Assembly (NCBI GenBank): GCA_038065775.1
Contig: JBBTQE010000044.1
Span: 1-10,564, forward strand
Origin: JBBTQE01 sp038065775
GTDB lineage: Bacteria; Patescibacteriota; Patescibacteriia; Magasanikbacterales; GWA2-37-8
Direction of reading: 5' to 3'
Length of the DNA: 10,564 nucleotides
The position numbers and the translations under genes are program-made. The first letter of the stretch is position 1; each line of letters begins with the position of its first letter. This document shows, in pieces, positions 1-5,783 of this stretch. The notes beneath the pieces were generated by a model that was not told where the DNA came from, made no database searches, and was given only the letters and a program-made list of their open reading frames with translations.

Positions 1-1
1 T

Positions 2-388
2 GCTGTTAAGCCTAAAAAGAAAAGCGCAAAGGCCGTGAGACAGGTGAGCCACGGGAAGGCGTGCATCTTGGCCTCGTATAATAACACCATAGTAACCGTC
101 ACTGATCCAAATGGCGATGTTTTAAGCTGGTCTTCTTCCGGCAAGGTTGGTTTTAAAGGGCCAAAAAAAGCTACTCCGTATGCCGCCAGCATGGTAGTTA
201 AGGATGTGGTTGATAAAATTGCTAAATACGGGCTTAAAGATATCCACGTATTTGTAAAAGGGATCGGTGGGGGCAGAGAAGGCGCGATTAGGGCATTGCA
301 CACAAATGGTTTAAATGTTTTGTCCGTAAGTGACGTTACTCCGATTCCGCACAACGGCTGCAGAGCGCCAGGACGTAGGAGGGTGTAA
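2..388 (+). CDS. rpsK: 30S ribosomal protein uS11 (RpsK), 5' end outside the window
   Basis: This is small-subunit protein uS11, which sits on the 30S platform near the 3' end of 16S rRNA and the mRNA exit path. The reading frame is open from base 2, and a lysine-rich stretch (AVKPKKKSAKAV) precedes the conserved core. A GTG at 35 could be read as a start, but it lies inside this typical basic N-terminal extension, so the true start is probably upstream of the window. Conserved family features are ILASYNNTIVTVTD near the beginning, the GFKGPKKATPYAA segment, VKGIGGGREGAIRAL, and the C-terminal PHNGCRAPGRRRV, which matches the usual PHNGCRPPKRRRV ending closely. The gene is followed by rpsD after a 105-nt gap with notable repeats. 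In many bacteria rpsM-rpsK-rpsD-rpoA-rplQ form the alpha operon, and the order here fits that. The identity is secure; only the 5' end is uncertain. Confidence 0.97.
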   Translation, partial: AVKPKKKSAKAVRQVSHGKACILASYNNTIVTVTDPNGDVLSWSSSGKVGFKGPKKATPYAASMVVKDVVDKIAKYGLKDIHVFVKGIGGGREGAIRALHTNGLNVLSVSDVTPIPHNGCRAPGRRRV

Positions 389-390
389 TT

Positions 391-418
391 AATTATCTCA
401 TTCACTCATTTCGAATAT
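391..418 (+). repeat. Direct repeat copy 1 in the rpsK-rpsD gap
   Basis: This 28-nt segment matches 468-495 at 25 of 28 positions. The last 16 nt (CACTCATTTCGAATAT, 403-418) are identical in both copies. The copies are offset by 77 nt. Copy 1 is followed by a degenerate version of the rpsD start context (ATTGGCTA against ATGGCAA), as if the initiation region had been duplicated. Confidence 0.6.
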
Positions 419-448
419 ATTGGCTACGCATATATTTTCATTCGTTCG

Positions 449-476
449 GAAATAATTAAAGACATTTAATTATTTC
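449..476 (+). promoter_or_regulatory. Perfect 12-bp inverted repeat in the rpsD leader
   Basis: The left arm GAAATAATTAAA (449-460) and its exact reverse complement (465-476) flank a GACA tetraloop. The hairpin ends 17 nt before the rpsD ATG. Eleven of the twelve pairs are A-T, and no T-run follows, so it does not look like an intrinsic terminator. It could be an mRNA processing site, an attenuator, or a translational control element for S4. S4 is a known autoregulator of its own operon in other bacteria, using differently structured leaders. The function is inferred; the repeat itself is read directly. Confidence 0.55.
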
Positions 477-495
477 TCTCACTCATTTCGAATAT
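468..495 (+). repeat. Direct repeat copy 2, running into the rpsD start codon
   Basis: This is the second copy of the 28-nt repeat at 391-418 (25 of 28 identical, last 16 nt identical). Its final two bases are the A and T of the rpsD ATG at 494-496. It overlaps the right arm of the 12-bp inverted repeat, so the start region carries both a repeat and a hairpin arm, and no Shine-Dalgarno motif. Confidence 0.6.
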
Positions 496-1102
496 GGCAA
501 GAAATTTAGTTCCAAAACACAAATTATGCAGAAAGTATGGAGAAAAACTTTGTGATTCTCCAAAATGCCCGATCAGCAAACGAAATTATCCGCCAGGCGT
601 GCATGGGCCAGATCAAAGACGTCCTAAAAAATCAGTTTATGGCAAGCAATTGTTTGAAAAGCAGAAAGCGAAATTGATTTACGGTCTTTTAGAAAAGCAA
701 TTCTCTAATTATGTTGCTGAAGCGTCTAATAAAACCGGCGACACCAACAAAATTTTGATGAGTTATTTAGAATCAAGGTTGGACAATATTGTCTACAAAA
801 GCGGTTTAGCAAAATCGCGCCGAGCCGCCAGACAGATGGTGGGCCATGGCCATATTTTAGTCGGGGGTCAGAAGGTGAATATTCCATCTTACAGAGTAAA
901 AGTCGGTCAGGAAATTTCTGTAAATGAGAAAAGCAAAGGCAAATTGTTATTTGATAAGATTGCCGAGAAATTGGCAAAAGAAAATGTTCCCGCATGGCTT
1001 AGCGTTGATACTAGTAAAATTTCCGCGAAAGTTTTGAATACTCCGATGAATGATGAGCCAGGGTTTAACGCTAAATCCATAATTGAGTTTTACACCCGTT
1101 AA
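494..1102 (+). CDS. rpsD: 30S ribosomal protein uS4 (RpsD)
   Basis: This is primary 16S rRNA-binding protein uS4, 202 residues, which helps nucleate 30S assembly and lines the mRNA entry channel. The length is normal for the family. The ATG at 494 gives the expected MARN-type start; no Shine-Dalgarno motif lies upstream. The N-terminal domain contains SKRNYPPGVHGP (about residues 28-39), close to the canonical RRPYPPGQHG. The S4 RNA-binding domain is clear from LESRLDNIVYKSGLAKSRR through AARQMVGHGHILVGGQKVNIPSYRVKVGQ. The C-terminus ends IIEFYTR, matching the usual IVEFYSR. The extreme N-terminus carries H9, C12, C20 and C25. This resembles the four-cysteine zinc site of zinc-type S4 proteins, with histidine in the first position and a shorter middle spacing. 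The gene sits between rpsK and rpoA, as in the alpha operon. Confidence 0.98.
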   Translation: MARNLVPKHKLCRKYGEKLCDSPKCPISKRNYPPGVHGPDQRRPKKSVYGKQLFEKQKAKLIYGLLEKQFSNYVAEASNKTGDTNKILMSYLESRLDNIVYKSGLAKSRRAARQMVGHGHILVGGQKVNIPSYRVKVGQEISVNEKSKGKLLFDKIAEKLAKENVPAWLSVDTSKISAKVLNTPMNDEPGFNAKSIIEFYTR

Positions 1103-1105
1103 TTT

Positions 1106-1121
1106 AGGAGGGGACACCCCC
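1106..1121 (+). promoter_or_regulatory. Displaced Shine-Dalgarno-like motif in a small GC hairpin before rpoA
   Basis: AGGAGGGG at 1106-1113 lies just after the rpsD stop and about 30 nt before the rpoA ATG, too far for normal pairing-to-start spacing. GGGG at 1110-1113 can pair with the CCCC inside the run at 1117-1121 across a 3- or 4-nt loop, which would hide part of the motif. In the rpoA frame the only near-start in between is an ATT at 1129, and a TAG lies at 1105-1107. It may be a relic ribosome-binding site or a structural control element. Confidence 0.35.
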
Positions 1122-1143
1122 ATTTAACATTAGTTTAAATCGT

Positions 1144-1959
1144 ATGGAAAATTTATTACTGCCTTCGAAAGTTGAATTTATTCCGGGTGATAGTCCAAAT
1201 AAGGGCAGTCTTGTAGTCGCTCCGTGTTATTATGGATATGGCACCACATTGGGGAATACTTTGAGACGAGTTTTATTATCCTCTCTTCCTGGCGCCGCTG
1301 TTGAAGCTTTAAAAATTAAAGGCACCCAGCATGAATTCAGTTCAATGGAAGGCCTAAAGGAAGATGTTGTAGATATTATTTTAAATTTGAAGCAACTTGC
1401 GGTCAAAGTATTTATAGATGAACCGGCAACACTGCATTTAAGCAAGAAAGGTCCCGGAGTAGTAACAGCCGCTGATTTTGAAAAAAACGCGAATGTTGAG
1501 GTCGCGAATAAAAATTTGGTTATAGCCACGTTGACTTCCAACAAAAATTTTGAGATGGATGTGATTGTTGGACGCGGAAGAGGTTTTAAACCTGCTGAAG
1601 AAAAAGATAAAAAAGGGTATGATCTAGGTACGGTTGTTATTGATTCAATTTATACTCCGGTTAAGGATATTGGTTATAGCGTGGAATATACTCGCGTGGG
1701 CGATATAACAAACTATGAAAAGCTAACGTTAAATATAGAGACAAACGGCACAATGTCGCCGGGAGACGCCGTTAGACAGGCAACCCAGATAATAATGGAT
1801 CATTTTTCCATTATTATGAATAGCGCTAATGAAATTTCAGCCGCTGAATTGGTAATTAGCGAGCAGGCTGTTTTAGATGAAGCAAAAATTGAAGAAGATG
1901 CTGAAATAAAAAAAGAGAAAAAAGCCAAGAAGACCAAAAAGACCTCTAAAAAGAAGTAA
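1144..1959 (+). CDS. rpoA: DNA-directed RNA polymerase alpha subunit, lacking the C-terminal domain
   Basis: This is the alpha subunit, which dimerises to scaffold assembly of beta and beta' in RNA polymerase. The N-terminal domain is complete: GNTLRRVLLSSLPGAAV (about residues 37-53, including the conserved arginine pair used in polymerase assembly), IKGTQHEFSSMEGLKEDV (58-75), the LNLK motif (80-83), VGRGRGF (142-148), the VEYTRVGD segment and ETNGTMSPGDAVRQA (199-213). The protein stops at 271 residues, against roughly 310-330 in most bacteria. After the N-terminal domain there is only an acidic linker and a tail with 11 lysines between residues 256 and 271. The helix-hairpin-helix motifs of the alpha C-terminal domain, which normally contact UP elements and activators, are absent. 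The next gene starts 20 nt later, so no hidden domain can follow. It is flanked by rpsD and rplQ, the standard order. Confidence 0.97.
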   Translation: MENLLLPSKVEFIPGDSPNKGSLVVAPCYYGYGTTLGNTLRRVLLSSLPGAAVEALKIKGTQHEFSSMEGLKEDVVDIILNLKQLAVKVFIDEPATLHLSKKGPGVVTAADFEKNANVEVANKNLVIATLTSNKNFEMDVIVGRGRGFKPAEEKDKKGYDLGTVVIDSIYTPVKDIGYSVEYTRVGDITNYEKLTLNIETNGTMSPGDAVRQATQIIMDHFSIIMNSANEISAAELVISEQAVLDEAKIEEDAEIKKEKKAKKTKKTSKKK

Positions 1960-1960
1960 T

Positions 1961-1975
1961 TTAATGTAGCATTAA
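1961..1975 (+). promoter_or_regulatory. Short inverted repeat before rplQ
   Basis: TTAATG (1961-1966) and CATTAA (1970-1975) form a perfect 6-bp stem with a TAG loop. It fills the 20-nt gap between rpoA and rplQ and ends 4 nt before the rplQ ATG. It is AT-rich and could arise by chance. It is listed because the rpsD and rpoA starts also have a hairpin upstream and no adjacent Shine-Dalgarno motif. Confidence 0.25.
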
Positions 1976-1979
1976 TGTT

Positions 1980-2330
1980 ATGAGGCACCAAAAAAATAAA
2001 ATTACATTGGACAGAAAAACAGCAAGCCGCGCTTCTCTTTTGGCGAATTTGGCCGAGAGTTTAATTTTATACGAAAAAATAAAAACGACCAAAGCAAAAG
2101 GGAAAGCAACGCGTTCGTTGGTTGAGAGATTGATCACAAAAGCGAAACAGCAAACACTGGCCGCAAGACGAGGGATACTCAAGATAATTTACACTCCAAA
2201 TGCGACAAAAAAATTGATTGAAGCTCTTGCGCCGAGATATAAGGAGAGAAAGGGTGGATATACGAGAATTGTCACGCTAAAAAACAGAAAAGGTGACGGA
2301 GCTGAAGAAGTTATAGTTGAGTTAGTATAA
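1980..2330 (+). CDS. rplQ: 50S ribosomal protein bL17 (RplQ)
   Basis: This is large-subunit protein bL17, 116 residues, a bacterial-specific protein near the peptide exit tunnel. Family features are the MRHQKNKITLDRKTASRASLLANLAESLI start (compare the canonical MRHRK...GR...HR.ALLRNLA..LI), YEKIKTTKAKGKATRSLVERLITKAK, and the C-terminal ERKGGYTRIVTLKNRKGDGAEEVIVELV with its GGYTRI and R.GD.A signatures. The length is normal for the family. The ATG at 1980 gives the invariant MRH start; there is no Shine-Dalgarno motif in the 20-nt gap after rpoA. It closes the classical alpha operon order, and rplM follows after 12 nt, which suggests that transcription continues into the L13/S9 pair. The identity is secure. 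Confidence 0.97.
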   Translation: MRHQKNKITLDRKTASRASLLANLAESLILYEKIKTTKAKGKATRSLVERLITKAKQQTLAARRGILKIIYTPNATKKLIEALAPRYKERKGGYTRIVTLKNRKGDGAEEVIVELV

Positions 2331-2331
2331 T
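2326..2331 (+). promoter_or_regulatory. Possible -10 box before rplM
   Basis: A perfect TATAAT overlaps the rplQ stop codon and ends 11 nt before the rplM ATG. Only a weak -35 candidate is present (CTGAAG at 2302-2307 with an 18-nt spacer). It could drive a short-leader rplM-rpsI transcript, but such hexamers are expected by chance in AT-rich DNA. Confidence 0.25.
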
Positions 2332-2342
2332 TATTTATATTT

Positions 2343-2705
2343 ATGCAAATCCCAATCAAAAGAAAAAAAATTGAAATTGACGCCTCTGAACAGGTCGTGG
2401 GCAGACTTGCTACAAAGATAGCTATGGCATTGATGGGCAAAGATAGTGTTGTTTACTTGCCCCATATTGACAGCGGAGCAAAAGTTATTATTCGAAATGT
2501 TAATAAAATCAGGTTCACTGGAAAAAAGTTGGAAAATAAGCAGTACAGGCATCATTCCATGCATCCGGGTGGGTTAAAAACCAAATCAGCCAAGGTTTTG
2601 TTTATATTAAATCCAAAAGAAATTTTAATCCACGCCGTAACGAGGATGTTGCCAAAAAATAAAATGCGAACAAACAGGCTTAAACGAATTTCATTCAAGT
2701 CTTAA
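2343..2705 (+). CDS. rplM: 50S ribosomal protein uL13 (RplM), short form
   Basis: This is large-subunit protein uL13, an early assembly protein that binds 23S rRNA. Recognisable blocks are IEIDASEQVVGRLATKIAM (compare VVDATGKTLGRLAT.IA), LMGKDSVVYLPHIDSGAKVIIRN, NKIRFTGKKLENKQYRHHSMHPGGLK (the YRHTGYPGGLK region) and AVTRMLPKNKMRTNRLKRISFKS (the V.GMLPKN..GR..LR.L region). At 120 residues it is about 20 shorter than the common 140-residue form. It lacks the N-terminal lead-in and the C-terminal YxGxxHPHxAQxP tail. The stop is followed directly by rpsI, so no frameshifted tail is visible. The upstream frame closes at the rplQ stop with no better start. Pairing with rpsI is the usual rplM-rpsI arrangement. 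Confidence 0.95.
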   Translation: MQIPIKRKKIEIDASEQVVGRLATKIAMALMGKDSVVYLPHIDSGAKVIIRNVNKIRFTGKKLENKQYRHHSMHPGGLKTKSAKVLFILNPKEILIHAVTRMLPKNKMRTNRLKRISFKS

Positions 2706-2710
2706 GTTTT

Positions 2711-2716
2711 TATAAT
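2711..2716 (+). promoter_or_regulatory. Possible -10 box before rpsI
   Basis: A perfect TATAAT lies in the 25-nt rplM-rpsI gap and ends 14 nt before the rpsI ATG. No convincing -35 hexamer stands at 16-18 nt upstream. It is compatible with an internal promoter giving a short-leader mRNA but is weak evidence on its own. Confidence 0.22.
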
Positions 2717-2730
2717 TCAATTCAGATATT

Positions 2731-3141
2731 ATGAAGAAAAATCCAGAAAAAAAAGAAGAGTCAACCCGTTCTGTGGGCCGAAGGAAAACAGCTTCTGCAA
2801 GAGTGCGCCTAAAGCCTGGGAAAGGCGAATTTCTTGTAAACGGGAAGGCGCATACGGATTATTTTCCTTATTTTGAATGGCAGGATATTGTAATGGCTCC
2901 TCTCAAAGCTGTAAATAAAGAAAAAACTTTTGATATTTCCGCCAAGGTTAATGGCGGTGGACAAAAGGGCCAGGCGGTTGCCATACAGCATGGCATATCC
3001 AGAGCATTAGTGCTCTGGAATGAGGAACTTAAAAAAACGCTTAAAACACTTGGTTTGCTAACCCGCGACGCACGCGTTAAAGAAAGAAAGAAACCTGGTC
3101 TTAAAAAGGCCAGACGCGCCCCGCAATGGTCAAAGCGATAA
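2731..3141 (+). CDS. rpsI: 30S ribosomal protein uS9 (RpsI)
   Basis: This is small-subunit protein uS9, 136 residues; its C-terminal tail reaches the P-site tRNA. Signatures are SVGRRKTASARVRLKPGKGEFLVNGK (the GRRK.a.Arv.l.pG.G...vNg block), the VNGGGQKGQAVAIQHGISRAL segment, which matches the canonical V.GGG..GQA.Ai.hgiaRAL, and the ending RDARVKERKKPGLKKARRAPQWSKR. The terminal SKR is the conserved tRNA-contacting end. A lysine- and glutamate-rich N-terminal extension of about 15 residues precedes the core. The ATG at 2731 is the only reasonable start, with no Shine-Dalgarno motif. It is the last gene before a hairpin terminator, which closes the ribosomal block. Confidence 0.97.
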   Translation: MKKNPEKKEESTRSVGRRKTASARVRLKPGKGEFLVNGKAHTDYFPYFEWQDIVMAPLKAVNKEKTFDISAKVNGGGQKGQAVAIQHGISRALVLWNEELKKTLKTLGLLTRDARVKERKKPGLKKARRAPQWSKR

Positions 3142-3146
3142 TTTAC

Positions 3147-3173
3147 AAACACCGGTTTACAGCCGGTGTTTTA
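3147..3173 (+). terminator. Rho-independent terminator after rpsI
   Basis: AAACACCGG at 3147-3155 and its exact reverse complement at 3163-3171 form a perfect 9-bp stem with a 7-nt loop. The last T residues of the right arm and one more give a run of four T before A3173. It begins 5 nt after the rpsI stop and separates the ribosomal genes from the glycan operon. The T-run is short, so termination may be partial. Confidence 0.75.
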
Positions 3174-3187
3174 AATTGCCGCCTTGC

Positions 3188-3216
3188 TTGTTTTTGCGTT
3201 GTTTTTGAAGTAAAAT
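3188..3216 (+). promoter_or_regulatory. Sigma70-type promoter for the glycan operon
   Basis: TTGTTT at 3188-3193 (-35-like) and TAAAAT at 3211-3216 (-10-like) are separated by exactly 17 nt. The pair lies between the rpsI terminator and the flippase gene. The start codon is at 3226, only 9 nt past the -10 box, so the expected transcription start (about 3223-3226) falls on or just before the ATG and the mRNA would be leaderless or nearly so. Confidence 0.5.
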
Positions 3217-3225
3217 ATACCCGAT

Positions 3226-4671
3226 ATGGAATTAACTGTTTCGCAAAATACAGCTTTGCTTACAGGAGCCTCAATTTTACAAAAAGTTGTTTCTTTTTTT
3301 TATTTCATTTTAATCGCTCGGCTGATTGGAGACGCCAATACAGGCATGTATTTTCTCGCCATTGTTTTTACAACAGTGTTTATTGTTGTGGCTGATTTTG
3401 GAATGGGACTTGTCTTGACACGCGAAGCCGCTCGTTATCCGGATAGGGCGGAACGTTATTTTCACACAGTATTTACCACAAAAATATTTTTTGGTTTGGC
3501 GGCTTATTTATTTGTAGTGTTAACAGTCAACGCCTTGCATTATTCCGAATCTTTTAAGATTTTAGTGTATGTTTCCGGCATAACAATGTATTTTGATAAT
3601 CTTGCGACGGCGTTCAACAGCACATTTCGGGCAAAAAGAAATTTAATTTTTGAGTCAATCTCAATTTTCGGTTCGCAATTAATCACTTTAATCATCGGCA
3701 CCGTAGCGCTTTTTAACGGGTGGCCTCTTATCTGGCTTATCCTTGCTTACACAATACCGAGTTTTCTAAATATAATATATGGTTCAGTTGTAATTAAAAA
3801 ATATTATGGCTTTAAGTTATCGTTTAGTTGGGATCCGCAAATTTTTAAATTGTTTTTTGCCATTGCCGCGCCTTTTGCTTTGGCCGGCATTCTTGGCCGT
3901 CTTTATTCTTATAGCGATTCATTTTTAATGTCAAAAATTTTGACTGATAAAGAGCTGGGCTGGTGGAGCGTTCCGTATAAAATTACTTTCGCGCTTCAAT
4001 TTATTCCAGTATCGTTATCGGCGAGTGTTTTTCCGGCATTTAGCAATTTGTTTGTAACAAACCGTGAAAAAATAGGTCAGCTTTTTGTTAAATCATGGCG
4101 TTATCTTTTTTTCATTGTTTTTCCGATTTCAGCCGGCTTGTTTGCCATAGCCGGACCGATAATTACAAAAATTTATGGACAAAATTTTGCCGCGGCTATT
4201 CCAACGTTTAAAATTTTATTAATTAGCCTGGTTTTTGGCTATCATTCATTTATAACCGCGGCTTTGCTTAATGCGACTAATAAGCAAAAAATTCAAACCT
4301 CAATAATTGCGTCCGCTTTGGCGTTGAATTTAGTTTTGAACATTTTATTCATGTCAAAATATAGAATTAACGCCGCGGCTTTTTCAGCCCTGATGAGCAA
4401 TATTTTACTTTGTTTTGCCGGGCTGTTTTACGCGCGAAAACAGGTCGCCATTGATTTAAATGAATTATTAAAATTGGCGCTTAAGACATTGTTGCCGGCA
4501 ATAATTATGGGTTTAGCCGTATATTATTTATCTTTTAAAATGAATTTTCTTTTGACGATTCCGATTGGAGCGTTTATTTATTTTGTCCTGCTTTTTATTA
4601 ACGGGAGTATTAGTTTAAAAAATATTAGAACAATTTGGTTGAAAATATCTAAAAAAAATAACGCAGTATGA
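3226..4671 (+). CDS. Polysaccharide flippase (Wzx/RfbX-like, MOP superfamily)
   Basis: This is a 481-residue integral membrane protein of the polysaccharide biosynthesis (Wzx/RfbX/MurJ-like, MOP exporter) type. It is inferred to flip lipid-linked oligosaccharide across the cytoplasmic membrane. The opening TVSQNTALLTGASILQKVVSFFYF with the following ARLIGDANTGMYFLAIVF is the family's usual first two helices (N....gs...k...f......ar.lG....G.y). About 12-14 hydrophobic segments follow, for example near residues 45-65, 85-103, 148-163, 166-186, 208-225, 293-315, 326-348, 356-375, 382-402, 415-435 and 440-458. There is no separate signal peptide. The middle holds the charged R225-S230-D231 region typical of repeat-half junctions. 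The start at 3226 sits just after a promoter. The gene ends in an ATGA overlap with the next glycosyltransferase, implying coupled translation. The substrate cannot be told from sequence. Confidence 0.88.
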   Translation: MELTVSQNTALLTGASILQKVVSFFYFILIARLIGDANTGMYFLAIVFTTVFIVVADFGMGLVLTREAARYPDRAERYFHTVFTTKIFFGLAAYLFVVLTVNALHYSESFKILVYVSGITMYFDNLATAFNSTFRAKRNLIFESISIFGSQLITLIIGTVALFNGWPLIWLILAYTIPSFLNIIYGSVVIKKYYGFKLSFSWDPQIFKLFFAIAAPFALAGILGRLYSYSDSFLMSKILTDKELGWWSVPYKITFALQFIPVSLSASVFPAFSNLFVTNREKIGQLFVKSWRYLFFIVFPISAGLFAIAGPIITKIYGQNFAAAIPTFKILLISLVFGYHSFITAALLNATNKQKIQTSIIASALALNLVLNILFMSKYRINAAAFSALMSNILLCFAGLFYARKQVAIDLNELLKLALKTLLPAIIMGLAVYYLSFKMNFLLTIPIGAFIYFVLLFINGSISLKNIRTIWLKISKKNNAV

Positions 4672-5783
4672 AAAAAAGAACTTTAATCGTCACGCTGGAA
4701 TACCCTCCGCAAATTGGCGGAGTAGCGTCTTATGTTTATAATTTGGCGAAGAATTTGCCTGCCGATAGCACAATTGTATATGCGCCGGTTGTTGGCGGGG
4801 CTGAAGAATTTGACGCAAAAAATCCGTGGAAAACAATTAGGCAAAAGCCATATTTTCTTTTTTTCTGGCCCAAGTGGTTGAGATTGTTTTTCCAAATTAG
4901 AAAAATTGTAAAAAAAGAAAAAATCGAGCAGCTGTATGTTCATCATGCTCTGCCAGTCGGTTATGTCGCTTATTTAATTTCAAAAATTCGAAAAATTCCA
5001 TACTGCATTTTTTTCCACGGCACTGATTTAGCTTTGGGATTGAGGAAAAAGCCGTTGCTTAAAAAAGTATGTGAAGGAGCCGAAAGAATCTGCGTCAATA
5101 GCGCCTTTATGAAACAAAAATTTGTTTCATTGTTTGAAAAAATGTCGCAGAAAATTTTTATCGTTTATCCATCTCCGGATGTTATCTTTTTTCAAAAGTA
5201 TCCGGAAGCGGAATTGAAAAAATTAAAATCACAGCTTGCCCTTGAAGGGAAAAAAGTGGTAATTACGGTCTCGCGCATGGCTGAAGGGAAAGGATACCCG
5301 CATTTAATACGTCTTATGCCCAAGATTCTTGAAAAAGTGCCAAACATCGCTTGGGTTGTCATCGGTGACGGGCCAAAGAAAAGAACCGTGATTGAGCTGA
5401 TCCAAAAAAATTATCTGCAAAATGTTACAAGGTTTTTGGGGGAAGTGCCATACGACGAATTGCCAAAATATTATCAGGTCGCGGATTTGTTTGTTTTACT
5501 CACCCATCCGGATGAAACAGCGGAGGAGGGGTGGGGGACTGTTTTTGTTGAAGCGGCCGCGAGCGGTTTGCCGGTTGTGGCCGGACGGGCCGGCGGCGTG
5601 GAGGAAGCTGTCCAAAATTTGCAGACCGGATTGATTGTTGATGTTTATCAGGATCAAAGCATTGTCGCCGCGATTACGGATTTGTTGCGTGAAACCGAAT
5701 ATGCCAAAAAAATGGGGCAGGCAGGCGCGGAACGCGCTGCCAGAGAATTTAATTGGCAGAAGCAACTTGCGCGACTATTATGA
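4668..5783 (+). CDS. GT-B glycosyltransferase, family 4-like
   Basis: This is a 371-residue cytoplasmic GT-B fold glycosyltransferase (GT4 type), inferred to transfer a nucleotide-activated sugar to a lipid-linked acceptor with retention of configuration. The N-terminal Rossmann domain opens with TLEYPPQIGGVASYVYNLAKNL (about residues 9-30), the classic (F/E)PP..GGva.y..nLa motif, and has HGTDLALG at 117-124. The C-terminal donor-binding domain has VSRMAEGKGYPHLI (201-214, with R203 and K208 as the likely phosphate contacts), VIGDGP (231-236), the FLGEVPYDELPKYYQVADLFVL stretch, and E287-x7-E295 within the EEGWGTVFVEAAASGLPVV segment, the EX7E motif of retaining GT4 enzymes. No membrane segment is evident. 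The start overlaps the flippase stop (ATGA at 4668-4671), and its own stop overlaps the next gene in the same way. The sugar specificity is unknown. Confidence 0.93.
   Translation: MKKRTLIVTLEYPPQIGGVASYVYNLAKNLPADSTIVYAPVVGGAEEFDAKNPWKTIRQKPYFLFFWPKWLRLFFQIRKIVKKEKIEQLYVHHALPVGYVAYLISKIRKIPYCIFFHGTDLALGLRKKPLLKKVCEGAERICVNSAFMKQKFVSLFEKMSQKIFIVYPSPDVIFFQKYPEAELKKLKSQLALEGKKVVITVSRMAEGKGYPHLIRLMPKILEKVPNIAWVVIGDGPKKRTVIELIQKNYLQNVTRFLGEVPYDELPKYYQVADLFVLLTHPDETAEEGWGTVFVEAAASGLPVVAGRAGGVEEAVQNLQTGLIVDVYQDQSIVAAITDLLRETEYAKKMGQAGAERAAREFNWQKQLARLL

Noticed and set aside
414..436. AATATAT and ATATATT inverted repeat with a 9-nt loop
   Set aside because: The stem is only seven A-T pairs, too weak to call beside the stronger 12-bp hairpin in the same gap.
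1230..1544. Antisense open frame inside rpoA
   Set aside because: It is opposite a well-conserved gene, has no family features, and is best explained by the codon pattern of rpoA.
5753..5779. Upstream ATG for the GT2 gene at 5753
   Set aside because: It would add nine residues inside the GT4 gene; the ATG at 5780 makes an ATGA overlap like its neighbours and fits the usual start of the domain.
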